In this document: positions 10,791 to 21,938 of the stretch, piece by piece
Position numbering within the stretch: position 1 is the stretch's first letter
Layout: the number at the start of each line of letters is the position of its first letter
DNA from: Salvia splendens
Lineage: Eukaryota; Streptophyta; Magnoliopsida; Lamiales; Lamiaceae
DNA: 64,000 nucleotides
Assembly (NCBI RefSeq): GCF_004379255.2
Contig: NC_056034.1
Location: forward strand, 39,042,887-39,106,886
Reading direction: 5' to 3'
Notes under the pieces: generated by a model
The model's database searches: none
What the model was told of the DNA's origin: nothing
Seen by the model: only the letters and a program-made list of their open reading frames with translations
Program-made: the position numbers and the translations under genes

Positions 10791-10955
10791 ATGAGTCGGG
10801 ATGCGAACTGCGGCAGTCTCGCCTTGTTCCTGAGCTTAGTCCTGGAGGACGTAGCAGTGAGAGCCGGAGAAGGCTCTCGAGACTTGGGCGATCTCGCTAC
10901 ACAGTTGGCTACAGCTGATCATAACGTCGTGCGAATGGAGAAAGAAATGAAGTGA
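10791..10955 (+). CDS. Hypothetical 54-aa ORF
   Basis: An ATG-started frame gives MSRDANCGSLALFLSLVLED followed by an acidic helical stretch ending MEKEMK. There is no recognised domain. It sits in a locally GC-balanced 0.9-kb block, unlike the AT-rich surroundings, and is followed by two further open frames. It may be an exon remnant of a larger gene or repeat. Low confidence as a real gene. Confidence 0.25.
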   Translation: MSRDANCGSLALFLSLVLEDVAVRAGEGSRDLGDLATQLATADHNVVRMEKEMK

Positions 10956-10975
10956 CAGGATCTGGCCTTTTCAAA

Positions 10976-11311
10976 ATGAGGAGGATATTGTACCATGTTA
11001 TTTATATGGGTATACTTGGAATGATTTTTTGGTTTTTCTTTATTTCAAAGAGTAAGTCGTCTAAAAACGAGGGTGAGAGGAGTGAAGAGCTAATGTCTTT
11101 TGGAGAGAATTTCGCTCCAACATTGTACTTTGGTTTCTTGCACTATGTGGAGCGGTCAGTTGGGAAAAAAAGGAAAGGGCTTGAAGGATACGTTGGAAAC
11201 TTGTTTATGGTTACACAAGGTAGCGCGAGTAACGGCTTCAGTTGGATCCACTCTATGAAAGGATTCGAGATCCACGCTACGAAAGGATTTGGGCTCGAAG
11301 GCGTCAACTAA
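10976..11311 (+). CDS. Hypothetical ORF with one predicted membrane helix
   Basis: From the ATG at 10976 the frame encodes about 111 aa starting MRRILYHVIYMGILGMIFWF, a hydrophobic segment, then a lysine/serine-rich part. No family is recognised. It overlaps in another frame the arginine-rich ORF at 11242-11535, so at most one is likely real over the shared bases. Confidence 0.2.
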   Translation: MRRILYHVIYMGILGMIFWFFFISKSKSSKNEGERSEELMSFGENFAPTLYFGFLHYVERSVGKKRKGLEGYVGNLFMVTQGSASNGFSWIHSMKGFEIHATKGFGLEGVN

Positions 11312-11535
11312 TCGATACAGCGCAGAGACATCGATTAAGTCGTTTGTTTTCGTTGGATACGTTTGTGCAGCGAGTGCGTGAACTTGAAGACAAAATTACA
11401 AACGATGAACAAGAGCTGCGAATGATTTTTCAGATCTTGAAGTCAAGGTCTACTTTAACTTTATCGCGGAATCGTGAGGTTGTTTTCTTCAATGAAAACT
11501 TGCGGCCCTATTATGGTAATATTATTTATGTTTGA
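11242..11535 (+). CDS. Open frame encoding an arginine-rich coiled-coil-like peptide
   Basis: The frame has no ATG at its start. It reads DPLYERIRDPRYERIWARRR, then a heptad-like stretch with FVQRVRELEDKITNDEQELR. The DPLYERI/DPRYERI pair looks like an internal duplication. The composition is protein-like, but I recognise no family. It could be an internal exon of an unannotated gene or of a degraded TE. Confidence 0.3.
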   Translation: MDPLYERIRDPRYERIWARRRQLIDTAQRHRLSRLFSLDTFVQRVRELEDKITNDEQELRMIFQILKSRSTLTLSRNREVVFFNENLRPYYGNIIYV

Positions 11536-11559
11536 TTATGCAGTATGGTAGTGTAGTAT

Positions 11560-12432
11560 ATTAGATGTAGATCTATGCTTCTTACATAGTAGATCTAACT
11601 CTTCATCAAGATCTATTATCTTCCTAGATTTATATTTTAATGTTAAAATGCAATTGCCCGGGCCTAGATTAGCGGCTCGATTTACTAAATGTAATTGCCC
11701 TTCGGATGTATCAAAATCAAATGTAATTGCTCTTCAGATGTATCAAAATCAAATGTAATTGCAATAAAAAAAGAGTAACGACTTCAGTTATTCAGGAATG
11801 TGGTCCTCCCCCTCCTCCTCCTGCTCTTCATCTCCGCAACGCACATCGAAACGTGATTGTTGGCACCCCCAACACAACTCCCGGCAGTAGCACTCCCGGC
11901 AACACAACTCTTTATATGGTATAGTAAAACGGTGTCATTGCAGATTAAGTGTTTAACATAATTAATGTTTACGTCATTTTTATTTCATAGTTTCGATTAG
12001 GCGATGCCTCATGATTATTTTTAGCAAATGGCTAATTATAATTAAATTTTGTACAAAAGTATATGTTTCCCCGGTGGGCTCAGCCCAATTCACCGGTGGT
12101 CCTAGGCTTGGCTGGGTCTGAATTTACAAAAAGAAGCTCAGCCTATTTCCCCGGTGCGCCTGGCTCATAAGCAATCGATGTAAGTGGAATGCATGTGCTC
12201 GATCCAAAGCTCTGTGTACATGAAAATTGTTACCAAAAATTAGGTTTTTACTACTAACTTCGCTCACAAAACAAAACCTCCTAAAATCATATGCCGTCCC
12301 ACAAGTGTGACATCTTTTGTGTGACAGGGGGAGTATAATTTAGTGAATAATAAAATATTATTATGAGGATAAATATAATTAAATTTTAGTAAAATTTAAT
12401 TATAATTATATAAATATATACCTAATATATTA
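11560..12432. other. Intergenic DNA, no gene seen
   Basis: It contains short direct repeats of AAATGTAATTGC with TTCAGATGTATCAAAATC around 11690-11765, and a GC-richer patch with CCCCGGTG repeated at about 12068-12160. An incomplete Stowaway-like end (GTCCCACAAGTGTGACATC) occurs near 12296. Nothing coding is supported. Confidence 0.4.
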
Positions 12433-12685
12433 TTCCCACCGTCCCACAATAGGAGTCACTTTTATTGTGAACACGAGTTTTAAGAAATGTAAAGAATAGT
12501 AAGTTGAAAAAGTTAGTGCAATATGAGAGCCACTTTTTTATATTGGTTTTATAATAAAATGGGAGTGAAATGAGTTAGTGGAATTTGAGACATACTTACC
12601 ATTTATGGTAAAAAATGAAGTGTGACTTTTATTGTGGGAGGGACCAAAATGGCAAAGTGTGACTCTTATTATGGGACGGATGGAG
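12433..12685. mobile_element. Stowaway-like MITE
   Basis: TA flanks on both sides. The ends are TTCCCACCGTCCCACAATAG and, inverted, CTCCATCCGTCCCATAATAA, followed by GAGTCAC in both. 253 bp, non-coding. Confidence 0.85.
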
Positions 12686-12689
12686 TACT

Positions 12690-14400
12690 AGATTGTTCGG
12701 AGTATTATATTTATTGAGTCAAACAATGCAATATTAATAGTGTTTTATAGCAAAGTCATATATTCACATAAAATCATTCAATCATAATAGTTTTTTCATT
12801 ATAGAAAATTTTCATTTTGAAATCTTATCAATGTATATTATACTATATAAAATAATAAATAAATATATCTATATACTAGCAAAATAGTATTTATAAAAGA
12901 TAAAAAAATATCATTACAAAGAAATATATTTAAAAAAAATTAAAAGAATTTTTTTTTGCAAACGAACAATTTTTCTCGTTTGAAATATCCACCCATATGT
13001 ATATAATACTTGTGACATTAAAAGTTCAAAATTAAAAATAAAAAAGCAGTAGTTTAAATAATATAGTATATGGCATAATACGAGAAAATTTTCAAATAAA
13101 AGATTATCTTCCCAATTTTTACTTTGTAGAAAAGGAACAATTTATTTATCTTCATATCATTGTGATAGTTTAAATAAAATGAATAAAAAAACTTATTCCG
13201 TTAATATACTATGAATAACTGTTTTATCCAAAAATTTACTGTGAATCTTTTTAATAACGGCGAATATTTTCAAGAACAAAATAAATTACATATTTTAAAC
13301 AATATAAATAAGTAAGGAAAATTATAATAGTATAATTTCCTCCTATAAATGTTAATAGGGTCAAATTAGTCATAAAAGTATGTAATTAATGAAGCTATCA
13401 ATTAAAAATAATTGGATCTTATCCTATTCAAATTTGAAGGGCATTTTGTATATACAATTTTTGTTAATTTATCTTTATTCATAAAAAATACAGTAAACTT
13501 TAAGAAGTTTACCAAACCAAAGTCAGTTAAATGGGCACATTCCTGTACATTTAGTTCATATTTTGTAAATAAAAGTTGATAATGTGCAAATAAAATTTGA
13601 TCAATATTCAAAATTGAAAGAGTAAATATAATGTTGTCATTTACTATTAATGCTTACTTTTTCGAAACGTGGATGACAGTATCAGCATTTAATATCTTAA
13701 TTTGATAATGTACAAAAATGTGGTGTCAAATTGGCCGTCTATGTCAAACGACCTTGCACTTGTCTGCCTGTTCGTATCACTTTTTAGATTAATTAATATA
13801 GTCTTGATTAGAATTAATTATAGTCAAATTTAACACTTTCGAAAAGAAAATATAGTCAAATTTAACTTATAGTCCTAACTGTTATTAACAAAGCAAAATG
13901 GAACTCACCAGAGTAGAAATATAAACAAAAGCAGAGTCAATAGTTGCAACTTGCAACATAACAGAATTATTTATACAATTAATGTGGAACTTGGCCTTTT
14001 TCTAATTAATACTAATGAAATTCAATACCTCAGTTTTGGCCCAAGCCAAGTCTAGTTCTCCCCCCTCTCCCATTTTCTTCATCTCTTTTTTTTTTCTTAC
14101 AGATTTGATCCATTCAATAGCACAATCAAATTCTCAGTTGCTGTACTAAATCTAGCAAGAACTCATAAAAATGATATTAGTACTAACGAAATTTGACGAT
14201 ACCAACTTCATAATTCTTCACAAAAGATACCAATGAAACAATATCACAAAATCCAGAGAGAACAATGAGAGGAAGAAAATGATCTACCAAAATCATTAAC
14301 AATAATACTACTTCCGAAAACAAGTTCTACTTTTCCATATAAATATATATATATAACAAACAGCTTTACTGAGAAACTAATTCCCTCCTGCAGCAGAAAA
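12690..14400. other. AT-rich intergenic DNA downstream of the ARID-HMG gene
   Basis: Very AT-rich with many homopolymer runs. The last few hundred bases (about 14100-14403) probably include the 3' UTR of the minus-strand ARID-HMG gene. No other gene or intact element was seen. Confidence 0.4.
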
Positions 14401-14403
14401 AAT

Positions 14404-17367
14404 CTATAATCCTGCAACTGAGTCATCATTACCAAAACTAGGTGGCTCTTGTTCTATCCCTTCAACAGGTACTAATATCCCTCCTTCACACAACATCTTA
14501 CCTTCATCCGAGCTCTTCACCTCGCCATCCATCCTCCTCTCCAGATCGAAACCTCCATCTGCCACAACCTCAACGTCCACATTCTTCAGTTGCGCCTCTG
14601 CTTGTGAGCACTCCTCCGAGCCCTTGTCCCCACCGCTCTCAAACCCTTCCATGTTGCTCTTATCCGAACTCACCTCGTTGCATGCAGAGGCAGAGGGGGC
14701 AAATGCCACTTGGGGCACGAGGCCATGACCCAAGGGTGCTGCTGCGCTTGTCATGATCTGCCCGGTTCTTAACCTCTCCCGATACACTTCCATCTCCATC
14801 TTGTACCGCTCCTTGTCTCTCAGCGCCTTTTCTTGATAAACCTGATTTTGATTTATGCAAATTATTGAATCAAGAATGTATGATGATATACTAACGAACA
14901 CTTGAAAACAGGATGTAATAAAGGATGAGTGTTTACCGCTCTTTCGGGTTCTTGAAGTTTATTCCATGATTCACCAATGATCCTACTTATCTCTCTGTCC
15001 TTGCCATGGTAGTGTGGTTTGAGCCTCGCGTGCTGCTCTGCAAAGAAGAAGTTGTAGCCGCTCCTGTTGGGCTTCGGGTGGGCGGGATCCCTCTTTCTAA
15101 TCTCAGATTTCTTCCTGCGCTTGCGGCGTGGAGCTCCTGACTTGAGTGAGGGATTGTTGATGTGTGTTTGAAGCAGTTGATTCTCACTGTTTGGGACTTG
15201 ATAGAGAACTCCCTTGAACTCCTCCATTCCGATTTTCACGGTGATGAGATATCCACTCTCGAATTTGCCATCAATCACGCCACAGACAGAAGAGCCAGCT
15301 GCTGATGGTGTTAATGATATTGCAAAATAAAACGGATGAGAATTCGTCTGCAAGATTATCCGGTGCAACTTCAAGCATCAAGTTTGAAGGTGTGTTTTGC
15401 AAAAAATCTTTATGGACTAATGCAAAAGGCAGTGTTAAGCAAAAGCTTATGGTGTTGACATGAAACTCAAATCCATCATAATTTATCTATTTCTATACTG
15501 AATTATCGACTTTAACCATTTAATATTTTCACTAACCTCAAAACAACTACGCAAATCTATCCTTGTGCCACATAGTTAGGAATGTGATGCGGCATTACAT
15601 ACAAATAAAAAGACCAAGCATAATTCAATTTGTGATAGATTTGTGAAATAGAAAATCAAGTACTACTATGAACTGAGCAAAACCTTGAGGAATCAATGTT
15701 TCAGCTTTTGCTTTAAGTAGTGGTGAAGCAGCATGTGTTCGTTGCGACACTGAAGGCACATACTCATGGAATCCAAGGGGAGGAGGTGTGATCGGAGGCA
15801 AAGTTTGCATAGCATCTGCAGATGATGTACACTTGATAAAATTACGAGGAATGGGAAAAAGTTTACATAGAGTATCACAGGGATCATAACTTACCAGTAG
15901 GCGCAGGAGACCAACATTTCGCCTTAAAGAAGTAGATCTGTTCGTAGTGATAAAGCAGTGAAACATAATACTTCCGAAGTATGAAAGAAGCGTTAGTAGC
16001 TGAGGATGGAAAGTTGAAAACTGCAGTGACTTCTTTCCACTTTTTTTCCTTCAAAATCTACATTTTAAGTACAAACAAATATGAGCAAACACTGAACTGG
16101 GATCATCAAATTTCAAATTTATGTCTTACACTACTAATATATCAACATGTATGCATGATGCATATTCAGTATGTATTTGTAGTGTGCACATGTCTCAAAC
16201 GAGACGTAGCATTAAAACAAATGTGTATGTCAATGTTGCCATATGCAGTAACAATTAAGACTATCGGCCTACATGAATTATCAGCGTAATAAGCAGAAGA
16301 AACGAAGCATAGCGCCCTTTTAACAAGCACAAAAACAAGTTACAGGCACCGTAGTCAGATAGTAATTTGAAACTAAACACAATCTTTAATTTTCCCTTTC
16401 AGCAACATCACCACCGTGATAGTAAGATTGCAAACGGAGAAGATAGCAGATGCACAACGCTGAAATTAACACAGATGCGAAGCTTAAACTAAAAGACTGA
16501 AAACCACTAAAACGGACGAGGCTAACCTTTGCAATGCCACCACGGGAAGTAACTTCTACAAAGAGGCGATGCAAGTCCAAGTCCCTGCCCCCTACAATTG
16601 GGATCCTGAACAAAGCAATCACAACTTAATGAGTATATATGAAGTTCGAGCTTAATATTCAATAAAATTTCTCAAGTTTATCAGGGTTTCAAAACAAACT
16701 TCATACGAGTCTAGCAGTTCATCATCTTTACACTTCAGTTCCATACTTGCTTTTACAACATGATTTTACTAATTTACATACAATCCCATCATATCTTGTT
16801 TCGAATCTTTTGATGACGTCGAACACATGGAACATTCTGGAATAAGTATCAACTAGCCCTACTAAATTCTCATCCACATCAAACTAATTTATTGAGGCAT
16901 AACAAAGATATGTATGGACAGTGCACTAAAACCCTGATCATGCTAGACATATAAACACATGGGAATTTTTAATCAGAATCTAATTTATGTAAACACAACT
17001 ACTATAATCACAAAACTAGTCACAGCACAAAAGGCAGACAAAAATAGCCACATCTAGCATATCAAGTTATGTAGCCAAGAAAGAAACTTGAAAATCTATC
17101 TTGACTGCCCTTATTTTGTGTTAAATTTGGACATAAGTACACCATTCTTCAATTTTCATCAACATATACTACTTCGAAATAATATTAAATGAGAGTATCT
17201 TACATGAACTTAGTTCCCATAGAAATATGGAGCTTCCTCAAAGAATCCATGAAAAGGTCACGAGAGCAAACAACATTCTCATATGCAGCCAATGGAGGTG
17301 GATATGAATGATAAGTGGAAGATGCCTGAGCGCCTCCACCTCCATCATCACCTTGCTCAAGTGTCAT
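14404..17367 (-). CDS. ARID-HMG DNA-binding protein (HMGB9/10/15-like)
   Basis: Six coding exons: 17204-17367, 16527-16605, 15895-16057, 15684-15815, 14937-15301 and 14404-14841. All have GT-AG borders and consistent phases; the joined CDS is 1341 nt (446 aa). The ARID (about residues 38-130) spans exons 1-3: SRDLFMDSLRKLHISMGTKF, GGRDLDLHRLFVEVTSRGGI, then WKEVTAVFNFPSSATNASF and ILRKYYVSLLYHYEQIYFF. A middle region has SVCGVIDGKFESGYLITVKI, followed by a basic KRRKKSEIRKRDP tract. The HMG box (about 254-322) begins KPNRSGYNFFFAEQHARLKP. The C-terminus is acidic. Plant ARID-HMG proteins are nuclear, bind AT-rich DNA and act as architectural or transcriptional cofactors; Arabidopsis HMGB15 functions in pollen. 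The start is the ATG opening exon 1. No disabling change is seen. Additional 5' UTR exons cannot be excluded. Confidence 0.93.
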
Positions 17368-19104
17368 CTTCCTCTACTTCAACGTTCAGATATTTACTAC
17401 TCTTATGGACAAAAAGAAAAAAACAAAAAGGGAATCATCAAAGAAAAGGGTTAGTCTTCTTCCCAGATCAGAAAACATTAAAATAATCACAGATATGGCA
17501 TGAGCAAGAAAATCCAAGCAAATGAGACATATTGTAAACACGGAACTTTTCAAGAAAAAGTAACTGTGAAACGTGTTTTTTGAGCAAACAAAATAGTGCA
17601 AAATTGAAAAAGAGACAAATCTGAAAGAAAGCTCGAACACATACAACCCAGTGTTGTGTGAGATTCACTAGAAAGGACAAAAGGGTCAAACCAAATTTTT
17701 GTAAATACATATGGTTGTGAATAGTAACTTCTGCCCTTGTTGCCTGATGAAGTAACTCCAGTAGCAAATCCCAAAGCCACAAAAGTGAAAACACAATTTA
17801 AAGTGAAAAATTTAATGGCAATCTAGCTACTTTGTAGATTTGTACATAGAGTAGAATCACACCAAATAAAAAGCAGCTGACACACTTTTTCATGCAACAC
17901 TTTTTCATGCAATTGATTGATGATATATAGTCTCCCAACTACTAACATTAACCCTAAAAGCCTAAGACTTACTCATATCTCAAGGAATTAAAGCGAGTAG
18001 GTATAGAAAGAATAATTAAAGAAGTGCAGTGTGCACAAAGCTCTCAGGCCTAAAGCTGCTTATAATTTCATAAAGAAGTAAATGCCACCATTAAAGATAA
18101 GTATAGAAAATCGCATTTTTCTCTCTCCTAAAATATGTTCGCTTGCAAAAGCCTGTAAATGAACTGGCTGGATATACTGCAGGTCTATATGGGCTATATA
18201 ATCTTTGGCTGACATTCGAAGATATGACATAATGTATAGTGATCCACTTAAGTACTTATTTGATACATTGCTTGCATCCAGAGGTCTATCTTATTCCTTC
18301 CAGCCCTTTTATGCTGACACTGTCACAGATTGCCCAAATAAAAATCCCTTTTTCTCGATCAACTCCCAATATTCCAATGCTGCAATGTCATTTTCGTTTT
18401 GTCACATATTCTAGGAATTTCTTCATCCTAATCCACTGCAACTATTAAAATAAAGGGAAGAAGAGTAAAAAAAAACGCATCTTTGAGAAAGAAAATAAAA
18501 AGACAATCTTGAAATGTCATCTGCCTCATGATCTTGATGTTGTATATTCTTGATTTATGACAAGAATCTGATGAAATTGCGAGCGTTGGTGTTTCAATTT
18601 CAATGTGTGAAATAATACAAAGACAGGATTCATGAAAAAGATCTCATCTTGTAGCACGAAAGTGATGGATAATAATATATAGTTTATTGGCGAATGCAGC
18701 AGAATGGGAAAAACAAATATTGGCAGGAAAGGGATTATAGAAATGACATGAAGAGTGGCTGAATGTTCACCTTTTTCCATGTTTTTGCAATGTTTATTTT
18801 GTTTGTTTCTGGCTATTCTTTTTAATAAATCTGAAAGTTTAGATTAATGATGATGGCAATACTAAGTATACGTCTCTTGATATTACTCAATTTTAAATTT
18901 TATACAGATTTATAAGAAAATTACACGAGGTTTTGACCGTAATTTTTATAACTATTTTATTTTCTTCTTTCCTTATTTTGAGAAGCTTTCTTTGACGGGC
19001 ATAAATTTAGAATATTCACCCCAGAAATTATGTCCATAATATATAGAATGGACTTCAATTAATTCGATTTTAAATTCAATCTCAGGCGTATCACATCTTA
19101 TTTA
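17368..19104. other. Upstream region of the ARID-HMG gene, no gene seen
   Basis: It includes the 5' UTR and promoter of the minus-strand gene, possibly with a 5' UTR intron. Short open frames at 17470-17800 and 18200-18780 overlap on both strands and lack family motifs. No repeat with readable ends was found. Confidence 0.4.
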
Positions 19105-19430
19105 GAGCATCCATGATGGGACGGATGTCCCGGCGGACTTACCAAAAACACCTTCTGCCACGTCATAAGGACATCTCACTGCACTGCCGCGTCATAAGGA
19201 CATCCCATTACACAATGACGGACATTCCGACGGACTTCCACAAAAAACAATAAAAAATCGGGACGTCCGTCGTGTCAACGCAATGGCAGACGTCCCGGAA
19301 AGCCACGGAACTCCGGTGTCCGCAGTGGACGTCCGTATCCGTATGCATACTGCTTAATGGCGGACGTCCCGCGCGGACGTCCGGCACGTCGGTCCGACGT
19401 CTGCCGGGACATCCGCCATTGTGGATGCTC
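19105..19430. mobile_element. Harbinger-type MITE (326 bp)
   Basis: A 3-bp TSD, TTA, sits at 19102-19104 and 19431-19433. The ends are GAGCATCCATGATGGG and, inverted, GAGCATCCACAATGGC. The interior repeats GGACGTCC/GGACATCC motifs also found near the ends of the Harbinger element at 32339-35210, so it is probably a deletion derivative of that family. Confidence 0.85.
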
Positions 19431-19555
19431 TTATGCAACTTGCTAGCACATTTATTAAGAAATTAGTGTCAAGCATATGCGAAGTATGAACTATTTTATT
19501 TTCTCATGATACTATTTTTATATAGTCAATTAATCAACTGAAATGAAAAATAATA

Positions 19556-19776
19556 CGCCACCGTCCCACAAGAATATGCATTCTTTCCTTTTTAGCTCGT
19601 CCCATAAGAATATGCACTTTTTAATTTTGAAAATTCGTTTCTCTCTATTGAGGTGAGACTCATTCTCCACTAACAATACTTTAATTACCTTTTCTCTCTA
19701 CCTTTCTCTTACTTTACCAATTTTGCATTAAAACTCATGTCGAACCCAAAGTACATATTCTTTGGGACGGAGGGAG
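19556..19776. mobile_element. Stowaway-like MITE
   Basis: TA flanks. The ends are CGCCACCGTCCCACAAGAAT and, inverted, CTCCCTCCGTCCCAAAGAAT, followed by ATG in both. 221 bp, non-coding. Confidence 0.85.
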
Positions 19777-20043
19777 TATTATTACAAAATTTTTAAAAAA
19801 TCTATACAGTAGAGTTGTCAACTCGGTCGGGCTAGTCTGACCTAGTCAGCTGAGCTCAGGCCCAGCCCATCAGCAAAATAAAGCGGGTCTAAGGTGATTG
19901 GCTTTGATTTGGCCATTTTGTAAACCTAGGTCCGGGACCATCTAAGACCCACCTTATATGATTAAGTTTTTTTAATGTAATTAGTTAATTAACCAATAAT
20001 AATTATGTAGTTCATCTGTCAACAAAAATATAGACAATTTTTA

Positions 20044-21938
20044 GAACATCCACAATAGACCGGACTAGCCGGCAGACTAACACTAGGACTAGCCAAAAAT
20101 ACCTCCTACCACTTCATTAGGACTAGCCACCGCACTGCCACATCACTAGGACATCCCACTACACAATAGTAGACTAGCACTAGGACATCCCAACAAACAA
20201 AATCACAAATTCACAAATTCATACAAATACGGAATTAAAATTTCGACACGAATACGGGAAAAATGCAACCATTTTATACAAATTTAAAAAAACATACATA
20301 GTCAAAATAATAAAAAAATTTAAAAAGTACAATTCAACAAAAAAACAACGATTTCTACAAATTACATAAATATTAACGTGCGCTCCTCCGCGCCCACAAC
20401 TCTTCAATTAAATCCTTCTGGAGTCAAATATGGGCTTATTGTTTGCGCATGTCGGCAAACGCACGGACCCGATCGGCGTCCTCGTAAGGTATCCATATTC
20501 GTACATTTGCGGTGGCCACGCCGTGGCTTGGACCAGCAACATCAGCATCTTCATTGGTCCAATCAGTCAGTTCTGTACCTTCTTGTCCGATGATCATGTT
20601 GTGCATGATAATACATGCGTACATGACATCAGCAATGCATTCGTCATACCACAACCGTGTAGGACCCTTCACCGCCGCCCATCGAGCCTGGAGCACACCA
20701 AATGCCCGCTCCACATCCTTGCGCGCCGACTCTTATCGTTGCGCAAAGTAGATCTTCTTTGGATGTCTTCACAAAGACGGGCCACCTAGGGTATATCCAT
20801 CCGCCAAATAGTACCACATATCGTGCTGGTTGCCGTTGAGGACGAAACTGATAGCCGGACCAACGCCCATGCACTGCTCGTTGAAAAGGGGCGACGACTG
20901 GAGGACGTTGATGTCGTTGTTCGACCTGGCTACCCCAAAATATGCATGGAATATCCACAACCGGTAGTCAGCTTCGGCTTCAAGGATCATCGTGGGATTC
21001 TTGCCTTTGAAGTCGGTCGTGTACATCCCTTTCCAGGCGGTGGGGCAGTTCTTCCACTCCCAATGCATACAATCTATGCTATCCAATATCCCCAGAAACC
21101 CGTGCACATTCCCGTGCATCTGTATCAGAGCCTGGCAGTCTTCGGGGGTAAGCTTCCGAAGATACCTATCCCTGAATATCTCAATGACGCCCTAACAAAA
21201 ATACTGGAGACAATCGCAGGCAGTCGTCTCGCCGATGTGGAGGTACTCGTCGAACGTGTCGGCCGCACCTCCGTAAGCCAACTGTCTGATTGCGGTAGTG
21301 CACTTCTGTATAAGCGAGTGACCGAGTCTGCCACTCGCATCCAACCTGAACCGGAAATACTTGTACCAACGCTCTAAAGCGTTCATGATACGCATAAATA
21401 GATCCAGGTGCATCCTAAACCGTCGCCTGAAAAAGTTGTCCCCAAACCGCGGTAGCTTAGCGAAATAGTCATCCCACAACCGTTGGTATGCAACGACGTG
21501 GTCCCTGCGAATTACAGCTCGATGATGGATGGGGCGAGGTACCGCCGGCTGCTGCTGCTGCAAGGCCGCTTGTATCAGGCGATTTATCTCCCGGGACGTA
21601 TAGGCCCGCACCTCTTCGTTAATTCGCCGGCATATGTCATCAGCATCCCCACCACTACCACTCGCATTAGCCATTTCCAAATGTAGAGAGAAATGTAGAG
21701 TGAGAGAAGAAAAACTCGTTAATACAAGTGGTGCAAAAGAAAATGAACTGCAACGAGCCGTATATATAGAGTTTTGAAAAAAATAATCGAAAAATCGCTA
21801 GTCCGTCGGGAGCCCACAATAGCGGACTAGCGCACAGACTAGCGCCATATGCGACGGATGAGAGGTCGTCCGTCGCGCTAGTCCGCCGCGCTCTAGCCGG
21901 TCACAATAGTGGACTAGTGCGCTAGCCGGTCACAATAG
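20044..21938 (-). mobile_element. PIF/Harbinger transposon, decayed; right end abuts copia sequence
   Basis: The left end GAACATCCACAATAGACCGG follows TTA at 20041-20043. The interior encodes a PIF/Harbinger transposase on the minus strand. A TATA-like TATATATA lies at 21761-21768, upstream of the ATG at 21672-21674. The right end does not show the expected inverted GAACATCC. It runs into copia polyprotein sequence at about 21938, so it is truncated or rearranged and the boundary is approximate. Confidence 0.8.
20436..21674 (-). pseudogene. PIF/Harbinger DDE transposase, frame-shifted
   Basis: The ATG at 21672-21674 opens MANASGSGGDADDICRRINE, continuing through PRFGDNFFRRRFRMHLDLFM and QLAYGGAADTFDEYLHIGET to a stop at about 21192. 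After a frame change come IDCMHWEWKNCPTAWKG, SNNDINVLQSSPLFNEQCMG and, after another shift near 20770-20790, DVERAFGVLQARWAAVKGP to a stop at 20436. The D of IDC, the D of NNDINVL and the E of ERAFGVLQ are the expected DDE catalytic triad of this superfamily. All three persist, but at least two frameshifts or stops make the protein non-functional as read. No partner Myb-like ORF is seen. Confidence 0.88.

Noticed and set aside
20378..21377. Plus-strand frames over the first Harbinger element, including one of 184 codons
   Set aside because: They are antisense to the transposase, whose motifs are clear on the minus strand.
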